Under the pieces are notes generated by a model. The model was not told where the DNA came from, made no database searches, and saw only the letters and a program-made list of their open reading frames with translations. A stretch of DNA of 64,000 bases. It comes from Natronomonas gomsonensis. GTDB lineage: Archaea; Halobacteriota; Halobacteria; Halobacteriales; Haloarculaceae. Positions 52,502 through 61,026 of the stretch are shown one piece after another. Location of the stretch: assembly GCF_013391635.1 (NCBI RefSeq), contig NZ_JACAWU010000001.1, positions 1,364,001 through 1,428,000 on the forward strand, read 5' to 3'. The position numbers and the translations under genes were made by a program. The stretch's first letter is position 1. The number at the start of each line of letters is the position of its first letter.

Positions 52502-53128
52502 TCACAGCAGGGTCGCCGGCCCGCCGACGAGCGCGAGGACGACGAGGAACCGGCCGAGGCTCCCAGCGAACGTCGCCAGCGCGAACTTCAGGTCGTCCTC
52601 CTCGAGGACGGCGAAGGCGTATATCGAAACCGTATCCGGGAAGAAGGGCACAGAGAGCGCGACGGCGAGGCCGGCGTACCCCCACTTGCGGGCGATTCTA
52701 ACCGTCTGTTTCTCCGACCACTCGATGACGTCGAACCGCGAGCGTCGGAGGCGCTCCACCACCGGGTCGGAGTGTTTCACTCCCTGTCCGACTCGGAAGG
52801 CGACGACGCTGCCGACGGTCTTGCCGACCGCACTCACCAACACGATGAGCGCGAGCGTCGCCGCCCCCGAGAGCCCCAGTTCCAGCGGCGCGACGAGGAC
52901 GATTTCGCTCGGCCCAGGGAGGATGAACGCGATGAGAAACGAGTAGACGAAGATGATGCCGAGCCCCGTCCATCCGGTCGCGGTTTCGACGGCGTGAACC
53001 ACGGCATCGAGAAGCGCCGCAAAAAACGACGCCACTCCCTTCGAGAGGTCCGAAACCAACGGCGACGCCGTTTCGAGGACTACTGAAGTGACCTCGAACA
53101 ACTCGAGTGGGAGGGCGAGAGTCGACAC
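52502..53128 (-). CDS. VTT-domain (YqaA-type) membrane protein
   Basis: A 208-residue membrane protein of the VTT/SNARE-associated family, near DedA and YqaA. The family phrase is FILPGPSEIVLVAPLELG, then GAATLALIVLVSAVGKTVGSVVAFRVGQ, the amphipathic RIARKWGYAGLAVALSVPFFPDTVSIYAFA, and FALATFAGSLGRFLVVLAL. It is probably a lipid scramblase-like or ion-dependent transporter. The GTG at 53128 is chosen, 19 bases after the aCPSF1 stop on the same strand. A longer in-frame start would lie inside aCPSF1. Confidence 0.78.
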   Translation of the reverse strand: MSTLALPLELFEVTSVVLETASPLVSDLSKGVASFFAALLDAVVHAVETATGWTGLGIIFVYSFLIAFILPGPSEIVLVAPLELGLSGAATLALIVLVSAVGKTVGSVVAFRVGQGVKHSDPVVERLRRSRFDVIEWSEKQTVRIARKWGYAGLAVALSVPFFPDTVSIYAFAVLEEDDLKFALATFAGSLGRFLVVLALVGGPATLL

Positions 53129-53147
53129 GAGTTGCGGCTTCGGGTGG

Positions 53148-55067
53148 TTATTTGAATCGGAACGTCTCGAGGTTCTTCGGCGCGAACGTCCGCATGTTGA
53201 ACTCGTGATACAGCGCCGAGGAGAGGTCCTGAACGGAGGACTCGTCGCCGTGGACACACAGCACCTTCTCGGGCCGTGGGTTCATCGTCCGGACGAAGTT
53301 CATCAGTCCCTGCCGGTCGGCGTGCCCGGAGAAGCCGTCGACGGTCTCGACGTCCATGTTCAAAGACAGCGTACCGCGGCCGTTCGAGCGGTCGTCCATC
53401 GGAATCTCGTCCCAGCCGTTCTGGATGCGTCGGCCCAGCGTCCCTTGGGCCTGGTAGCCGACGAAGACGAGCGTCGAGTCCTCCTCCGCGCCGACGTGAG
53501 TGAGCCACGACATGATGGGGCCGCCCTCGACCATCCCCGACGTTGAGAGGATGATACAGGGGCCGCCGTCGGCGACCTCCTGACGTTCGTCCTCGCCGCC
53601 GTCGATGTGGTTGAACTGGTCGGAGAGGAACGGGTTCTCGTCGTCGTGGAAGATGCGATCCCGGAGGTCGTCACGCAGGTACTCGGGGTAGGTCGTGTGG
53701 ATGGCGGTCGCCTCCCAGATCATCCCGTCGAGGTGGACCGGAACCTCCGGAATCTCGCCCTTTCGCATCGCCTCTTCGAGGACGAGCATGATTTCTTGGG
53801 AGCGGCCGACAGCGAAGGCAGGGATGAGTATCTTCCCGCCGTCCTCTGTCGTCTCGCGGATGACGCGCTTCAGTTCCTCCTCGGAGTCTTCCTGGTCGGT
53901 CTGGAAGTCGTTGCGGCCGCCGTAGGTCGACTCCATGACGAGCGTCTCGACGCGGGGGAACTCGTTTGTCGCACCGTTGAACAGCCGCGTGTCGTCGTAG
54001 TGGATGTCTCCGGAGAAGGCGACGTTGTAGAGGCCGTCGCCGACGTGGAAGTGCGAGACGGCCGACCCGAGGATGTGGCCGGCGTTGTGGAAGGTGAGCT
54101 TGAGGTCCGGCGCGATGTCCGTCACGTCGCCGTATTCCAGCGGAATACAGTGCTTGATGGCCTCACGAACCTGTTCGGACTCGTACGGCGGGGCCCGACC
54201 CTCCTTTGCGGCCACGTCGAGGTAATCCAGCGTCAGCAGGCCCATCAAGTCGCGAGTCGGCTCGGTACAGTAGATGGGGCCGTCGTAGCCGTACTTGAAC
54301 AGAAGCGGGATGAGCGCCGAGTGGTCGAGGTGGGCGTGGGTGAGCACGACGGCGTCGATGTTCTGTGCGCCGGCGCCGAGTGCCTCCGGGACCTGAAGGT
54401 ACGGGACCTCACCTTCCGCGCCGGGCTTGTCGCCACAGTCGATGAGAACGCGAGTTTCAGGGGTGTTGAGAATGAACGACGCGCGGCCGACCTCTCGACA
54501 GCAACCCAGCGTGGTGATGCGGACCCACTCGTCATCGGACATCTCCTCGCGGTGAATCTGTCGGCCGACCCGTTCGAGGATGTCCCGGCGGTCGTCGCGC
54601 TCCTGTTTCAGGAAGTTCCGGACGTTCGACACCGTCGCGGATTCGATGGGTGGCGTGCGGACGACTTCCGGAGTCCAGCCGACCTGTTGGGTGATTTCCC
54701 GAAGCGTCGACCCGTGGCGGCCGATGACCATCCCGGGTTTCTGGGCCTCGATGACGACTTCGCCGGTGTCGGCGTGGAAATCGAGATCCGTGATGCCCGC
54801 CTCATCGGGGACGACCTCCCGAATCTTCTTTCGGGCCTCTTCGGGGCGGGAGAGCACGTCGGGGTCCGGTCGCACCGTGATTCGTTTCCGGAGTTTCGAC
54901 GCCAGCCGCCGAATCAAATCGCCGTCCCCGGCGAACTTCTTTGGGTCCCGCGTGTAGACGACGAGTTCCGGCCCCTCGTACTTCACGTCGGAGATGGAGA
55001 TGTCGTTCGGGACTTCGCTCACTATCGTTTCCTTGATGTCTTCGAGTTTCCGCTCTACTGCACTCAT
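53148..55067 (-). CDS. aCPSF1, archaeal KH/beta-CASP ribonuclease and termination factor (FttA type)
   Basis: A 639-residue beta-CASP nuclease, conserved in almost all archaea, which cuts the nascent RNA and ends transcription. Residues 1-145 hold two KH-like RNA-binding domains (the second with VIGRHGSTLREITQQVG). The metallo-beta-lactamase core starts with VRITTLGCCREVGRASF; the zinc motif is LTHAHLDHSALI, then HNAGHILGSAVSHFH and FSGDIHYDD. Beta-CASP motifs follow (STYGGRNDF, IILSTSGMVEGGP, FSGHADRQGL). The length equals the family norm. The start at 55067 puts the KH domain at the N-terminus. Confidence 0.95.
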   Translation of the reverse strand: MSAVERKLEDIKETIVSEVPNDISISDVKYEGPELVVYTRDPKKFAGDGDLIRRLASKLRKRITVRPDPDVLSRPEEARKKIREVVPDEAGITDLDFHADTGEVVIEAQKPGMVIGRHGSTLREITQQVGWTPEVVRTPPIESATVSNVRNFLKQERDDRRDILERVGRQIHREEMSDDEWVRITTLGCCREVGRASFILNTPETRVLIDCGDKPGAEGEVPYLQVPEALGAGAQNIDAVVLTHAHLDHSALIPLLFKYGYDGPIYCTEPTRDLMGLLTLDYLDVAAKEGRAPPYESEQVREAIKHCIPLEYGDVTDIAPDLKLTFHNAGHILGSAVSHFHVGDGLYNVAFSGDIHYDDTRLFNGATNEFPRVETLVMESTYGGRNDFQTDQEDSEEELKRVIRETTEDGGKILIPAFAVGRSQEIMLVLEEAMRKGEIPEVPVHLDGMIWEATAIHTTYPEYLRDDLRDRIFHDDENPFLSDQFNHIDGGEDERQEVADGGPCIILSTSGMVEGGPIMSWLTHVGAEEDSTLVFVGYQAQGTLGRRIQNGWDEIPMDDRSNGRGTLSLNMDVETVDGFSGHADRQGLMNFVRTMNPRPEKVLCVHGDESSVQDLSSALYHEFNMRTFAPKNLETFRFK

Positions 55068-55278
55068 GATGTAGAAAGCCTCGGTTGTGGGGTTCCGGCG
55101 CCGCGGTGCACCGCTTCTCGTGTGGGCCGATGGCCCGACCGGCGTGCGGTGTGACAACAGGTCATGGATGTCGTATCTACGGGTAACTGTGGTCTCTCGA
55201 CCGCGGGAACGACCGGAAAACCCGCTCGTACCCGGACGTAACCCACCACTCATATAAAATCCTTCGCAAACGGAAGAC
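55068..55278. other. Divergent promoter region
   Basis: A 211-base gap between aCPSF1 and the gene at 55279. CATATAAAAT (55251-55260) is a good plus-strand TATA box whose centre is about 24 bases before the ATG at 55279. I see no ORF or RNA gene inside. Confidence 0.45.
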
Positions 55279-55758
55279 ATGGAGCTCACACCCGAAACCG
55301 TCGCGGCCGAACGCGCCCGCGTCCGCGAAAACGAGACGATTCCGGCGCTGATGAACGACGTTCGATCCCGTCTTGGTCCGCTGTTCGGCGTCGAGGTCGA
55401 CCGCGTGTCCGCCGAGCAGTATCGACAGGAGGTCGACGCGGTGTTTTCCGACGGCGACCGTGCGGTCAACGTCGCCGCTCTCTGTGGCATCCTCCGAGAC
55501 CTCGACTGTGATGGCGATTACCCCGGGTTCGTCGTCGACGAGTTCCTCGGCCGCAAACTCGCCGCGACGATTGCGGGCGGCGAACCGCACGCTACCCTCG
55601 CGGAGGCGACGTTTCACTTCGCGGACGTACACACCCACGGTGAACCGGGAGACGCTGCCGGCGCCGACGACCTCGATGCGGCCCTCGCCGCCGGCTTTCA
55701 GACGCGTCTGCCGGGCTGGGAGTGGACTGAAACCGATAGCCCCTTCGCAGTGGAGTAG
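55279..55758 (+). CDS. Haloarchaeal protein of unknown function
   Basis: A 159-residue acidic soluble protein. Mostly helical N-terminus (PETVAAERARVRENETIPALMNDVRSRL), a central segment with ALCGILRDLDCDGDYPGFVVDEFLGRKLA, and a His-containing phrase FHFADVHTHGEPGDA. No family is recognised. It lies 30 bases upstream of the cupin gene on the same strand and is probably cotranscribed with it. Confidence 0.65.
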   Translation: MELTPETVAAERARVRENETIPALMNDVRSRLGPLFGVEVDRVSAEQYRQEVDAVFSDGDRAVNVAALCGILRDLDCDGDYPGFVVDEFLGRKLAATIAGGEPHATLAEATFHFADVHTHGEPGDAAGADDLDAALAAGFQTRLPGWEWTETDSPFAVE

Positions 55759-55788
55759 GCTTTTGGTCGACCCCTCGCTGGTGGCGGT

Positions 55789-56271
55789 ATGGAACGTGTC
55801 ACCATCGACGACATAGAGGCCGAACCGCACCCGATGGGCGTCAACCGCGAGCGCCGCAACGTCAGCGACGCCCTCGGCGCCGAGGAGATGAGCGCCGTCC
55901 ACTACGAACTCGAACCCGGCGAGTCCTTCTCGGGGGGCCTCCACACCCACCACGACCAAGAGGAGTGCTTCTACATCATGGAAGGCGTCGCCACGTTCGA
56001 ACACGGAACCGACGGCGAGGAAACCGAGGTCGAAGCCGGCGAAGTCATCCACTTCGAACCCGGCGAGTTCCAGTGTGGCCGGAACAAGAGCGACGGCACC
56101 GTGGTCGGCCTCGCGCTGGCCGCACCCGGAAGCCAGCACAACTGGGAGGACCTCGAATCGTTCGCACCCTGCGGCGAGTGCGACGAGGTGACGCCCCACG
56201 GCGTCGAGGAACCGGTCGACGGCTTCACAATCTTCTGTAAGGAGTGTGGCAACGAGATGCAGTTGGCCTGA
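55789..56271 (+). CDS. Cupin protein with C-terminal zinc-ribbon tail
   Basis: A 160-residue protein. Residues 40-115 are a cupin barrel with the metal motif GLHTHHDQEECFYIMEG (two His and a Glu) and the second motif FEPGEFQCG, where the usual closing His is absent. The C-terminal 45 residues hold two Cys pairs (CGECDEVTPHG and FCKECGNEMQLA), a small zinc ribbon. Cupin function is unknown: it could be a metal-dependent oxygenase or an isomerase, or a sensor with its ribbon as a protein or nucleic-acid contact. Confidence 0.8.
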   Translation: MERVTIDDIEAEPHPMGVNRERRNVSDALGAEEMSAVHYELEPGESFSGGLHTHHDQEECFYIMEGVATFEHGTDGEETEVEAGEVIHFEPGEFQCGRNKSDGTVVGLALAAPGSQHNWEDLESFAPCGECDEVTPHGVEEPVDGFTIFCKECGNEMQLA

Positions 56272-56339
56272 GCACCGCTGTCCGTTCCACCCGAATCGGC
56301 CAGCAGGCCTATCAACCGCTACGGCCCTTTCTGACGTAC

Positions 56340-56918
56340 ATGCAACGACGGGAATATCTCATCGCGACCGGAAGCGTTGCCGCAGGTGCCTCGCTGGCCG
56401 GCTGTATCGGCAGTGCAACTGGCACGCTCGCTACGCAGGTCACCGACCAACCCGGCGACATCTCGGATTTCGAGTCGTGTGTCGTCACCATCACGGAACT
56501 GCGAATCAAGCCGGCCTCCGACGACGGCGACGATGCCGACGGCAACGAGACGGACGGAAACGGGACGGACGCCGACGACGAATCCGCCGAGGAGACCTAC
56601 GAGGTCGACGACGCCGAGGCCGACCTCGTCGAACTGCAGGACGGCAACACGCAACTCGTGGACGAACAGGAACTCGATGCAGGCGATTACGAGTATCTGA
56701 AAATACAGGTCTCGAACGTCGACGCGACGCTGAACGACGGCAGCGACGCCGACGTGAGCACGCCCGGCGACGCGCCGCTGAAGTTCAACCAATCCTTCGA
56801 GATTCGAGAGGATACCCGAACGGTGTTCACGGCGGACTTCACGCCGGTCAAGCAGGGCCAGTCGGGCGGCTACGTGCTCCAGCCGGTCGCCGACGGAACC
56901 GAAGTCTCCTACGAATAG
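56340..56918 (+). CDS. DUF4382 lipoprotein
   Basis: A 192-residue protein with a Tat-type lipoprotein signal (RREYLIATGSVAAGASLAGC) and a DUF4382-like beta domain (ATQVTDQPGDISDFESCVVTITELRIKP, then AEADLVELQDGNTQLVD, LDAGDYEYLKIQVSNV). A Asp/Asn/Gly-rich insertion lies in the middle (about 63-90). It would be lipid-anchored on the outer face. Function unknown. Confidence 0.8.
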   Translation: MQRREYLIATGSVAAGASLAGCIGSATGTLATQVTDQPGDISDFESCVVTITELRIKPASDDGDDADGNETDGNGTDADDESAEETYEVDDAEADLVELQDGNTQLVDEQELDAGDYEYLKIQVSNVDATLNDGSDADVSTPGDAPLKFNQSFEIREDTRTVFTADFTPVKQGQSGGYVLQPVADGTEVSYE

Positions 56919-56984
56919 TAGTCCGACTGACCAGTTTTCGCCGAAAGACAACACCTGTATCCCCACCACCGGTAGCGGGACGTA

Positions 56985-57671
56985 ATGTCTTCGCGACGTG
57001 CGTCGTTTCTCGATGGCGCCCGGACCGTCGCACCGGTCATGGTCGGCATCGTTCCGTTCGGTCTCGTCGCCGGTGCGGCGGCCGTCGGGGTCGGTCTCTC
57101 CGGACTGCACGCGGTCGGGCTGTCCGTTCTCGTCTTCGCCGGTGCGTCCCAGCTGGCTGCAATCGAGTTGCTCGGTGAGAACACACCCGCTGTGGTCGTC
57201 GTCGTGACGGTTCTCGTCATCAACCTCCGGATGACGATGTACAGCGCCTCGCTGGCGCCGTACCTACAGGAGTTCTCGACGCGGTGGCGCGCCGCGATGG
57301 CCTATATTCTGACCGACCAGGCGTATGCCCTGTCGGTCGCCGAGTTCCGCGCCGACGAGTCGGTCGACCGGAAGTGGTACTACCTCGGGACGGCGGTGCC
57401 GCTGTGGGTCGTCTGGCAGATTTGTACGGTCGTCGGCGTCGTCGTCGGCGCTCGCGTCCCCGACTCGCTGCCGCTTCAGTTCGCCGTGCCGTTGACGTTC
57501 CTCGCTATCTTGGTCCCGACGATTACCGACTCGCCGAGTGCGGTCGCCGCCGGCGTCGGCGGGTCCATCGCGGTCATCGGGGCGGGCCTCCCGCTCAACC
57601 TCGGGCTCATCACCGGCGCGGTTACCGGCGTCGTTGCTGGATTGGTCGTCGAAACGGGGTGGTTCCGATGA
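56985..57671 (+). CDS. azlC: Branched-chain amino acid exporter, large subunit AzlC
   Basis: A 228-residue membrane protein of the AzlC family, which pairs with AzlD to export branched-chain amino acids. Family markers: APVMVGIVPFGLVAGAAAVGVGLS, VFAGASQLAAIELLGENTP and INLRMTMYSASLAPYLQE. About five to seven membrane segments. The stop overlaps the azlD ATG by four bases. Confidence 0.88.
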   Translation: MSSRRASFLDGARTVAPVMVGIVPFGLVAGAAAVGVGLSGLHAVGLSVLVFAGASQLAAIELLGENTPAVVVVVTVLVINLRMTMYSASLAPYLQEFSTRWRAAMAYILTDQAYALSVAEFRADESVDRKWYYLGTAVPLWVVWQICTVVGVVVGARVPDSLPLQFAVPLTFLAILVPTITDSPSAVAAGVGGSIAVIGAGLPLNLGLITGAVTGVVAGLVVETGWFR

Positions 57672-57997
57672 CCGACTCCGCGACGGTGTGGCTCGCCATC
57701 GCCGTGGCTGGCGTCGGGACCTTCCTGATTCGGTTCTCATTCCTCTTCCTCTTCGAGTACCTCTCGGAGGTTCCCGACGGCGCCCAACGAGCGCTCCGGT
57801 TCGTCCCGGCGGCGGTGTTGGCGGCGTTGGTCCTCCCCGCCCTCGTCATCGTCGAGGGGTCACCGTCGGTGTCGCTCGGCAACGAGCGCCTGCTGGCCGG
57901 TCTCGTCGCCGCGGTCGTCGCCTGGCGGACCGAGAGCATCTTCGCGACCATCGTCGTCGGAATGGTGGTGCTCGTCGGATTGCAGATGGTTCCGTAG
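57668..57997 (+). CDS. azlD: Branched-chain amino acid exporter, small subunit AzlD
   Basis: A 109-residue protein with four membrane segments and the AzlD opening (WLAIAVAGVGTFLIRFSFLFLFEYL), then ALRFVPAAVLAALVLPALV and AAVVAWRTESIFATIVVGMVV. It starts inside the azlC stop (ATGA), so the subunits are coupled. Confidence 0.87.
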   Translation: MTDSATVWLAIAVAGVGTFLIRFSFLFLFEYLSEVPDGAQRALRFVPAAVLAALVLPALVIVEGSPSVSLGNERLLAGLVAAVVAWRTESIFATIVVGMVVLVGLQMVP

Positions 57998-58072
57998 GAG
58001 TAACCAGATACAGTTATAAATTTCAGAAAATCAACCCCCTAGAGTTACGTGAGTGGCGGACCGAGTCCTCAC

Positions 58073-58294
58073 ATGGACGCGTTCCGGCGGCGACCACACC
58101 AGCGGCTCTCGCGGGCGGTCGTCAAGACGGTCGGCTACCGGTTGTTCATGGTCGTCATCACCGTGGCGGTCGCCTTCTTCGTCGTCGGCAACGTCGGCGA
58201 GGCGCTCAGCATCGGCCTCGTCGCGAACGTCCTCAAGACGGGGACGTACTTCGCCTACGAGCGGGTGTGGGACCGAATCGAGTGGGGCATCTGA
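58073..58294 (+). CDS. DUF2061 membrane protein
   Basis: A 73-residue protein with the DUF2061 layout: SRAVVKTVGYRLFMVVITVAVAFFVVG, EALSIGLVANVLKTGTYFAYERVW and a closing DRIEWGI. Two membrane helices. The ATG at 58073 is preferred; a GTG at 58049 would add eight residues. Bacterial relatives are sometimes linked to sulfate assimilation genes, but none lie here. Confidence 0.8.
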   Translation: MDAFRRRPHQRLSRAVVKTVGYRLFMVVITVAVAFFVVGNVGEALSIGLVANVLKTGTYFAYERVWDRIEWGI

Positions 58295-58347
58295 GCCGTT
58301 CCCACGGATACGCCGGGTTTAATACCAGCCTGCGGCACGGTTTTGGT

Positions 58348-59799
58348 ATGAGCGGCGAGCAGGAACTCGGCATCACCGAGAGCAAGGAGCACAGTCCCGG
58401 CGAGTGGTACGCCGAGGTCGTCCGGAAGGCCGGCCTCGCGGACTACGCGCCGATGGGCGGGTTCATCGTTACCCGTCCTCGCGGCTACGCGCTGTGGGAG
58501 CGACTACAGGACCACCTCGACGGCTGGTTCAAGGAGACGGGCGTCGACAACGCTTACTTCCCGCTTTTCATCCCCGAGTCGTATCTCGAACGGGAGAAGG
58601 ACATCGTCGAGGGGTTCGACCCCGAAGTCGCGTGGGTCACCCACGGCGGCCACGACGAACTCGAAGAGCGGCTCGCCGTGCGACCGACCAGCGAGTCCAT
58701 CATCGCACCGTTCATGGCCGAGTGGGTTCGCAGCTACCGCGATTTACCCCTGCGGCTGAACCAGTGGTGTAGCGTCGTCCGCTGGGAGGCCACCGAGACG
58801 AAGCCGTTCTTCCGGACCAAGGAGTTCCTCTGGCAGGAGGGCCACACCGCCCACGCCACCAGCGAGGACGCCTGGGAGGAGACGATGACCCGACTCGGCC
58901 AGTACGAGCGACTGTACGAGGAGGTCATGGCAATCCCCGGGATGACCGGCCGCAAGCCCGAACACGACAAGTTCCCCGGCGCCCATACGACGACGACTAT
59001 CGAGGCATTGATGCCCGACGGAAAGTCGGTACAGGCCGGCACCTCCCATCACCTCGGTACCTCCTTCGCGGAGGCCTTCGACATCACCTACACCGACGAG
59101 GACGAGGACGAACGCATCGCCCACACCACCTCGTGGGGGCTGTCGTGGCGCGCACTCGGCGCGCTCATCATGACCCACTCCGACGACCAAGGGCTCGTCA
59201 TCCCGCCCGCGCTGGCGCCCACGCAGGTCGTCGTCGTCCCCATCTGGCAGGCCGACACCGAAGACGAGGTCAAGGAGTACGCCGCCGGTCTCGCCGCGGA
59301 CCTTGACGAACAGTTCCGCGTGGAGCTCGACGACCGCGACGAGCGCAACCCCGGCTTCAAGTTCAACGAACACGAGCTCAACGGCATCCCACTCCGCATC
59401 GAAATCGGCCCCAACGAGGTCGAAGACGGCGAAGCTACTCTCGTCCACCGCCCCGACGGCGAAAGCGAAGTCGCCGACGCCGACAGTATCGTCGAGTCGG
59501 TCGAGGAGGCGTTGGAGACAGTGTACGCCAAACTGTACGCTGCCGCCGAGGAGAACCTCGAAGAGAACATCCGCGAGGCCCACGGCCGCGGCGAAATCCT
59601 CGGCACCATCGGTCAACACGGCGGCTACGTCAAGACCGGCTGGTGTGGTGACGAGGAGTGTGAGACGGCCATCAAGGACGAAATCGCCGCCGAAATCGTG
59701 ATGCTGCCCCTCGACGAGGACGAGGAGCCAGTCCACGACACCTGCGGTATCTGTGAGGAGGAAGCCGTCGAGACGGCGTACTTCGCGAAGAGTTACTGA
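58348..59799 (+). CDS. proS: Prolyl-tRNA synthetase
   Basis: A 483-residue class II synthetase of the archaeal/eukaryal type, without the bacterial editing insertion. Motif 2 lies in the RLNQWCSVVRWE(A)TETKPFFRTKEFLWQEGHTAH region (seen as VVRWEATETKPFFRTKEF), motif 3 in SFAEAFDITYTDEDED and WGLSWRALGALIMTHSDDQG. The C-terminal zinc-type domain shows GWCGDEECETAI and CGICEEEAVETAYFAKSY, the Tyr-terminal end typical of this type. Preceding Met positions are out of the fold, so ATG 58348 is the start. Confidence 0.93.
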   Translation: MSGEQELGITESKEHSPGEWYAEVVRKAGLADYAPMGGFIVTRPRGYALWERLQDHLDGWFKETGVDNAYFPLFIPESYLEREKDIVEGFDPEVAWVTHGGHDELEERLAVRPTSESIIAPFMAEWVRSYRDLPLRLNQWCSVVRWEATETKPFFRTKEFLWQEGHTAHATSEDAWEETMTRLGQYERLYEEVMAIPGMTGRKPEHDKFPGAHTTTTIEALMPDGKSVQAGTSHHLGTSFAEAFDITYTDEDEDERIAHTTSWGLSWRALGALIMTHSDDQGLVIPPALAPTQVVVVPIWQADTEDEVKEYAAGLAADLDEQFRVELDDRDERNPGFKFNEHELNGIPLRIEIGPNEVEDGEATLVHRPDGESEVADADSIVESVEEALETVYAKLYAAAEENLEENIREAHGRGEILGTIGQHGGYVKTGWCGDEECETAIKDEIAAEIVMLPLDEDEEPVHDTCGICEEEAVETAYFAKSY

Positions 59800-59812
59800 G
59801 CGCGCGGCTCGA

Positions 59813-59817
59813 TTTTT
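59813..59817 (+). terminator. T-run downstream of proS
   Basis: Five T in a row, about 14 bases after the proS stop, followed by G. Archaeal termination often uses such U tracts, so this is a plausible end of the proS message, but the run is short. Confidence 0.3.
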
Positions 59818-59826
59818 GGTCGGCGC

Positions 59827-59964
59827 CTACAACAGCCGTGAAATCACGAGCAGCAGCGCGAACAGATACGTCAGCGCCACCAGCACGTTGCGACGATTCG
59901 CCCCGGGGCGCATCCCCGGGAGTGTCACGACCAAGCCGACGGTCGGGACCCCGCGGATACGCAT
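59827..59964 (-). CDS. 45-residue membrane peptide coupled to the SipW-type operon
   Basis: A 45-residue protein, MRIRGVPTVGLVVTLPGMRP and then a hydrophobic helix (about 30-45, NVLVALTYLFALLLVISRLL). Its ATG uses the last A of the upstream stop (TGATG), the classic form for translational coupling. Two weakly hydrophobic stretches and a basic middle (RPGANRRN) fit a small membrane protein. No family is known to me. It is short, but the coupling and the good hydrophobic pattern support it as real. Confidence 0.55.
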   Translation of the reverse strand: MRIRGVPTVGLVVTLPGMRPGANRRNVLVALTYLFALLLVISRLL

Positions 59965-61025
59965 CAGGACTCGCCGGACACGGTCGTGTCGTCGGCGTCG
60001 TCTGACTCATCGGTGTCTTCGTCCGTGGACTCGCTTTCGACGTCGCTCGTCGAGGAGTCCGTTTCGTCGGCGCTCGCTCCGGAGGTCTCTCCGTCCGTCG
60101 TGTCGTCGGTCGAAGTGTCGCCGTCAGTCGTCCCTTCGTCTGTCGTCTCGTCGTCTGCCGTGTCCTCATCTACCGTCTCATCGTCGGTGACTTCCCCGTC
60201 AGTGTCGCCATCGTCGGCGGGTGAGGAGTCGTCCGCGGATTCGTCGCCGGAGTCGGTCGATTCGGTTTCGACACCGTCCTCCGTCGAGTCGCCCGCTTGC
60301 TCGTCGGTAGCTTGTTCACCGTCGTCGGTGGCTTGCTCACCATCGTCGACGGACTGTTCGTCGGTTTCTGGCGTCTCGGTGTCACCGTCGGTCGAGTCAG
60401 CACCGTCGTCGGTCTGCTCTTCGGCCTCGGCGTCGGTACCGGCGTCCTCGTCGTCCGCGGAATCGTCGGCACTGTCGGCGTCGGTACCGGCGTCCTCGTC
60501 GTCCGCGGAATCGTCGGCACTGTCGGCGTCGGTACCGGCAGCGTCCGCCTCGCCGGCGTCTTCCGGCGTTTCGGCCTCGGATTCGCCATCACTGGACCCG
60601 TCAGTGGATTGCGAATCAGTACCGGACTCGTCTTCGGTCGTTGAACCGTCTCCCTCGTCGTTCGACTCGGAAGCGTTCTCGGCCGATTTCTCGATGGTTT
60701 CTCCGTCCGCGGTGGTCCCGTCGTCGGAGCCGTTTTCGACCGTCGAGGCGTCGGTATCGCTACCGTTGTCGTCGCCACTGGGTCCACTTTCACGTGTGGG
60801 CGTGGGCGCTCCCCCCGCGGCCGACGCTGGTGAGAACGCTTCGGTCGAGCGCTCCGTCTCGTTGGCGTCCTCGGTCGGCTGGACTGGCGGCGCCACGTCG
60901 GCACTGACGGGGACGGTCACCGATTCTTGGTCGGACAGCAGCGCGGCCGTTCCGCCGGCGGAACCGACCGTCGCGGCGACGAACACCGCCACGATGGCGA
61001 TGGCGACGGCGATGTCGTTTGCCAT
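59964..61025 (-). CDS. Exported Asp/Ser/Thr/Glu-rich protein with SipW-type signal
   Basis: A 353-residue protein. The N-terminus has a hydrophobic signal (IAVAIAIVAVFVAATVGSAG) ending in GTAALLSDQESVTVPVSADV, the form seen in SipW-processed TasA-like proteins. After residue 50 it is almost entirely Asp, Ser, Thr, Glu and Ala with no globular domain, so it is an extended, heavily acidic and probably glycosylated stalk or matrix. A 16-residue unit repeats in tandem near residues 160-200. The ATG at 61025 follows the signal peptidase stop with one base between. A GTG at 61034 is an alternative. Confidence 0.75.
   Translation of the reverse strand: MANDIAVAIAIVAVFVAATVGSAGGTAALLSDQESVTVPVSADVAPPVQPTEDANETERSTEAFSPASAAGGAPTPTRESGPSGDDNGSDTDASTVENGSDDGTTADGETIEKSAENASESNDEGDGSTTEDESGTDSQSTDGSSDGESEAETPEDAGEADAAGTDADSADDSADDEDAGTDADSADDSADDEDAGTDAEAEEQTDDGADSTDGDTETPETDEQSVDDGEQATDDGEQATDEQAGDSTEDGVETESTDSGDESADDSSPADDGDTDGEVTDDETVDEDTADDETTDEGTTDGDTSTDDTTDGETSGASADETDSSTSDVESESTDEDTDESDDADDTTVSGES
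60430..60540. repeat. 48-base tandem repeat inside the acidic exported gene
   Basis: The 48-base unit starting GCGTCGGTACCGGCG at 60430 repeats exactly at 60478 and begins a third time at 60526. Read on the minus strand it encodes the unit GTDADSADDSADDEDA twice and part of a third copy. It is in frame and could lengthen or shorten the stalk by recombination. Confidence 0.85.
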
Positions 61026-61026
61026 C

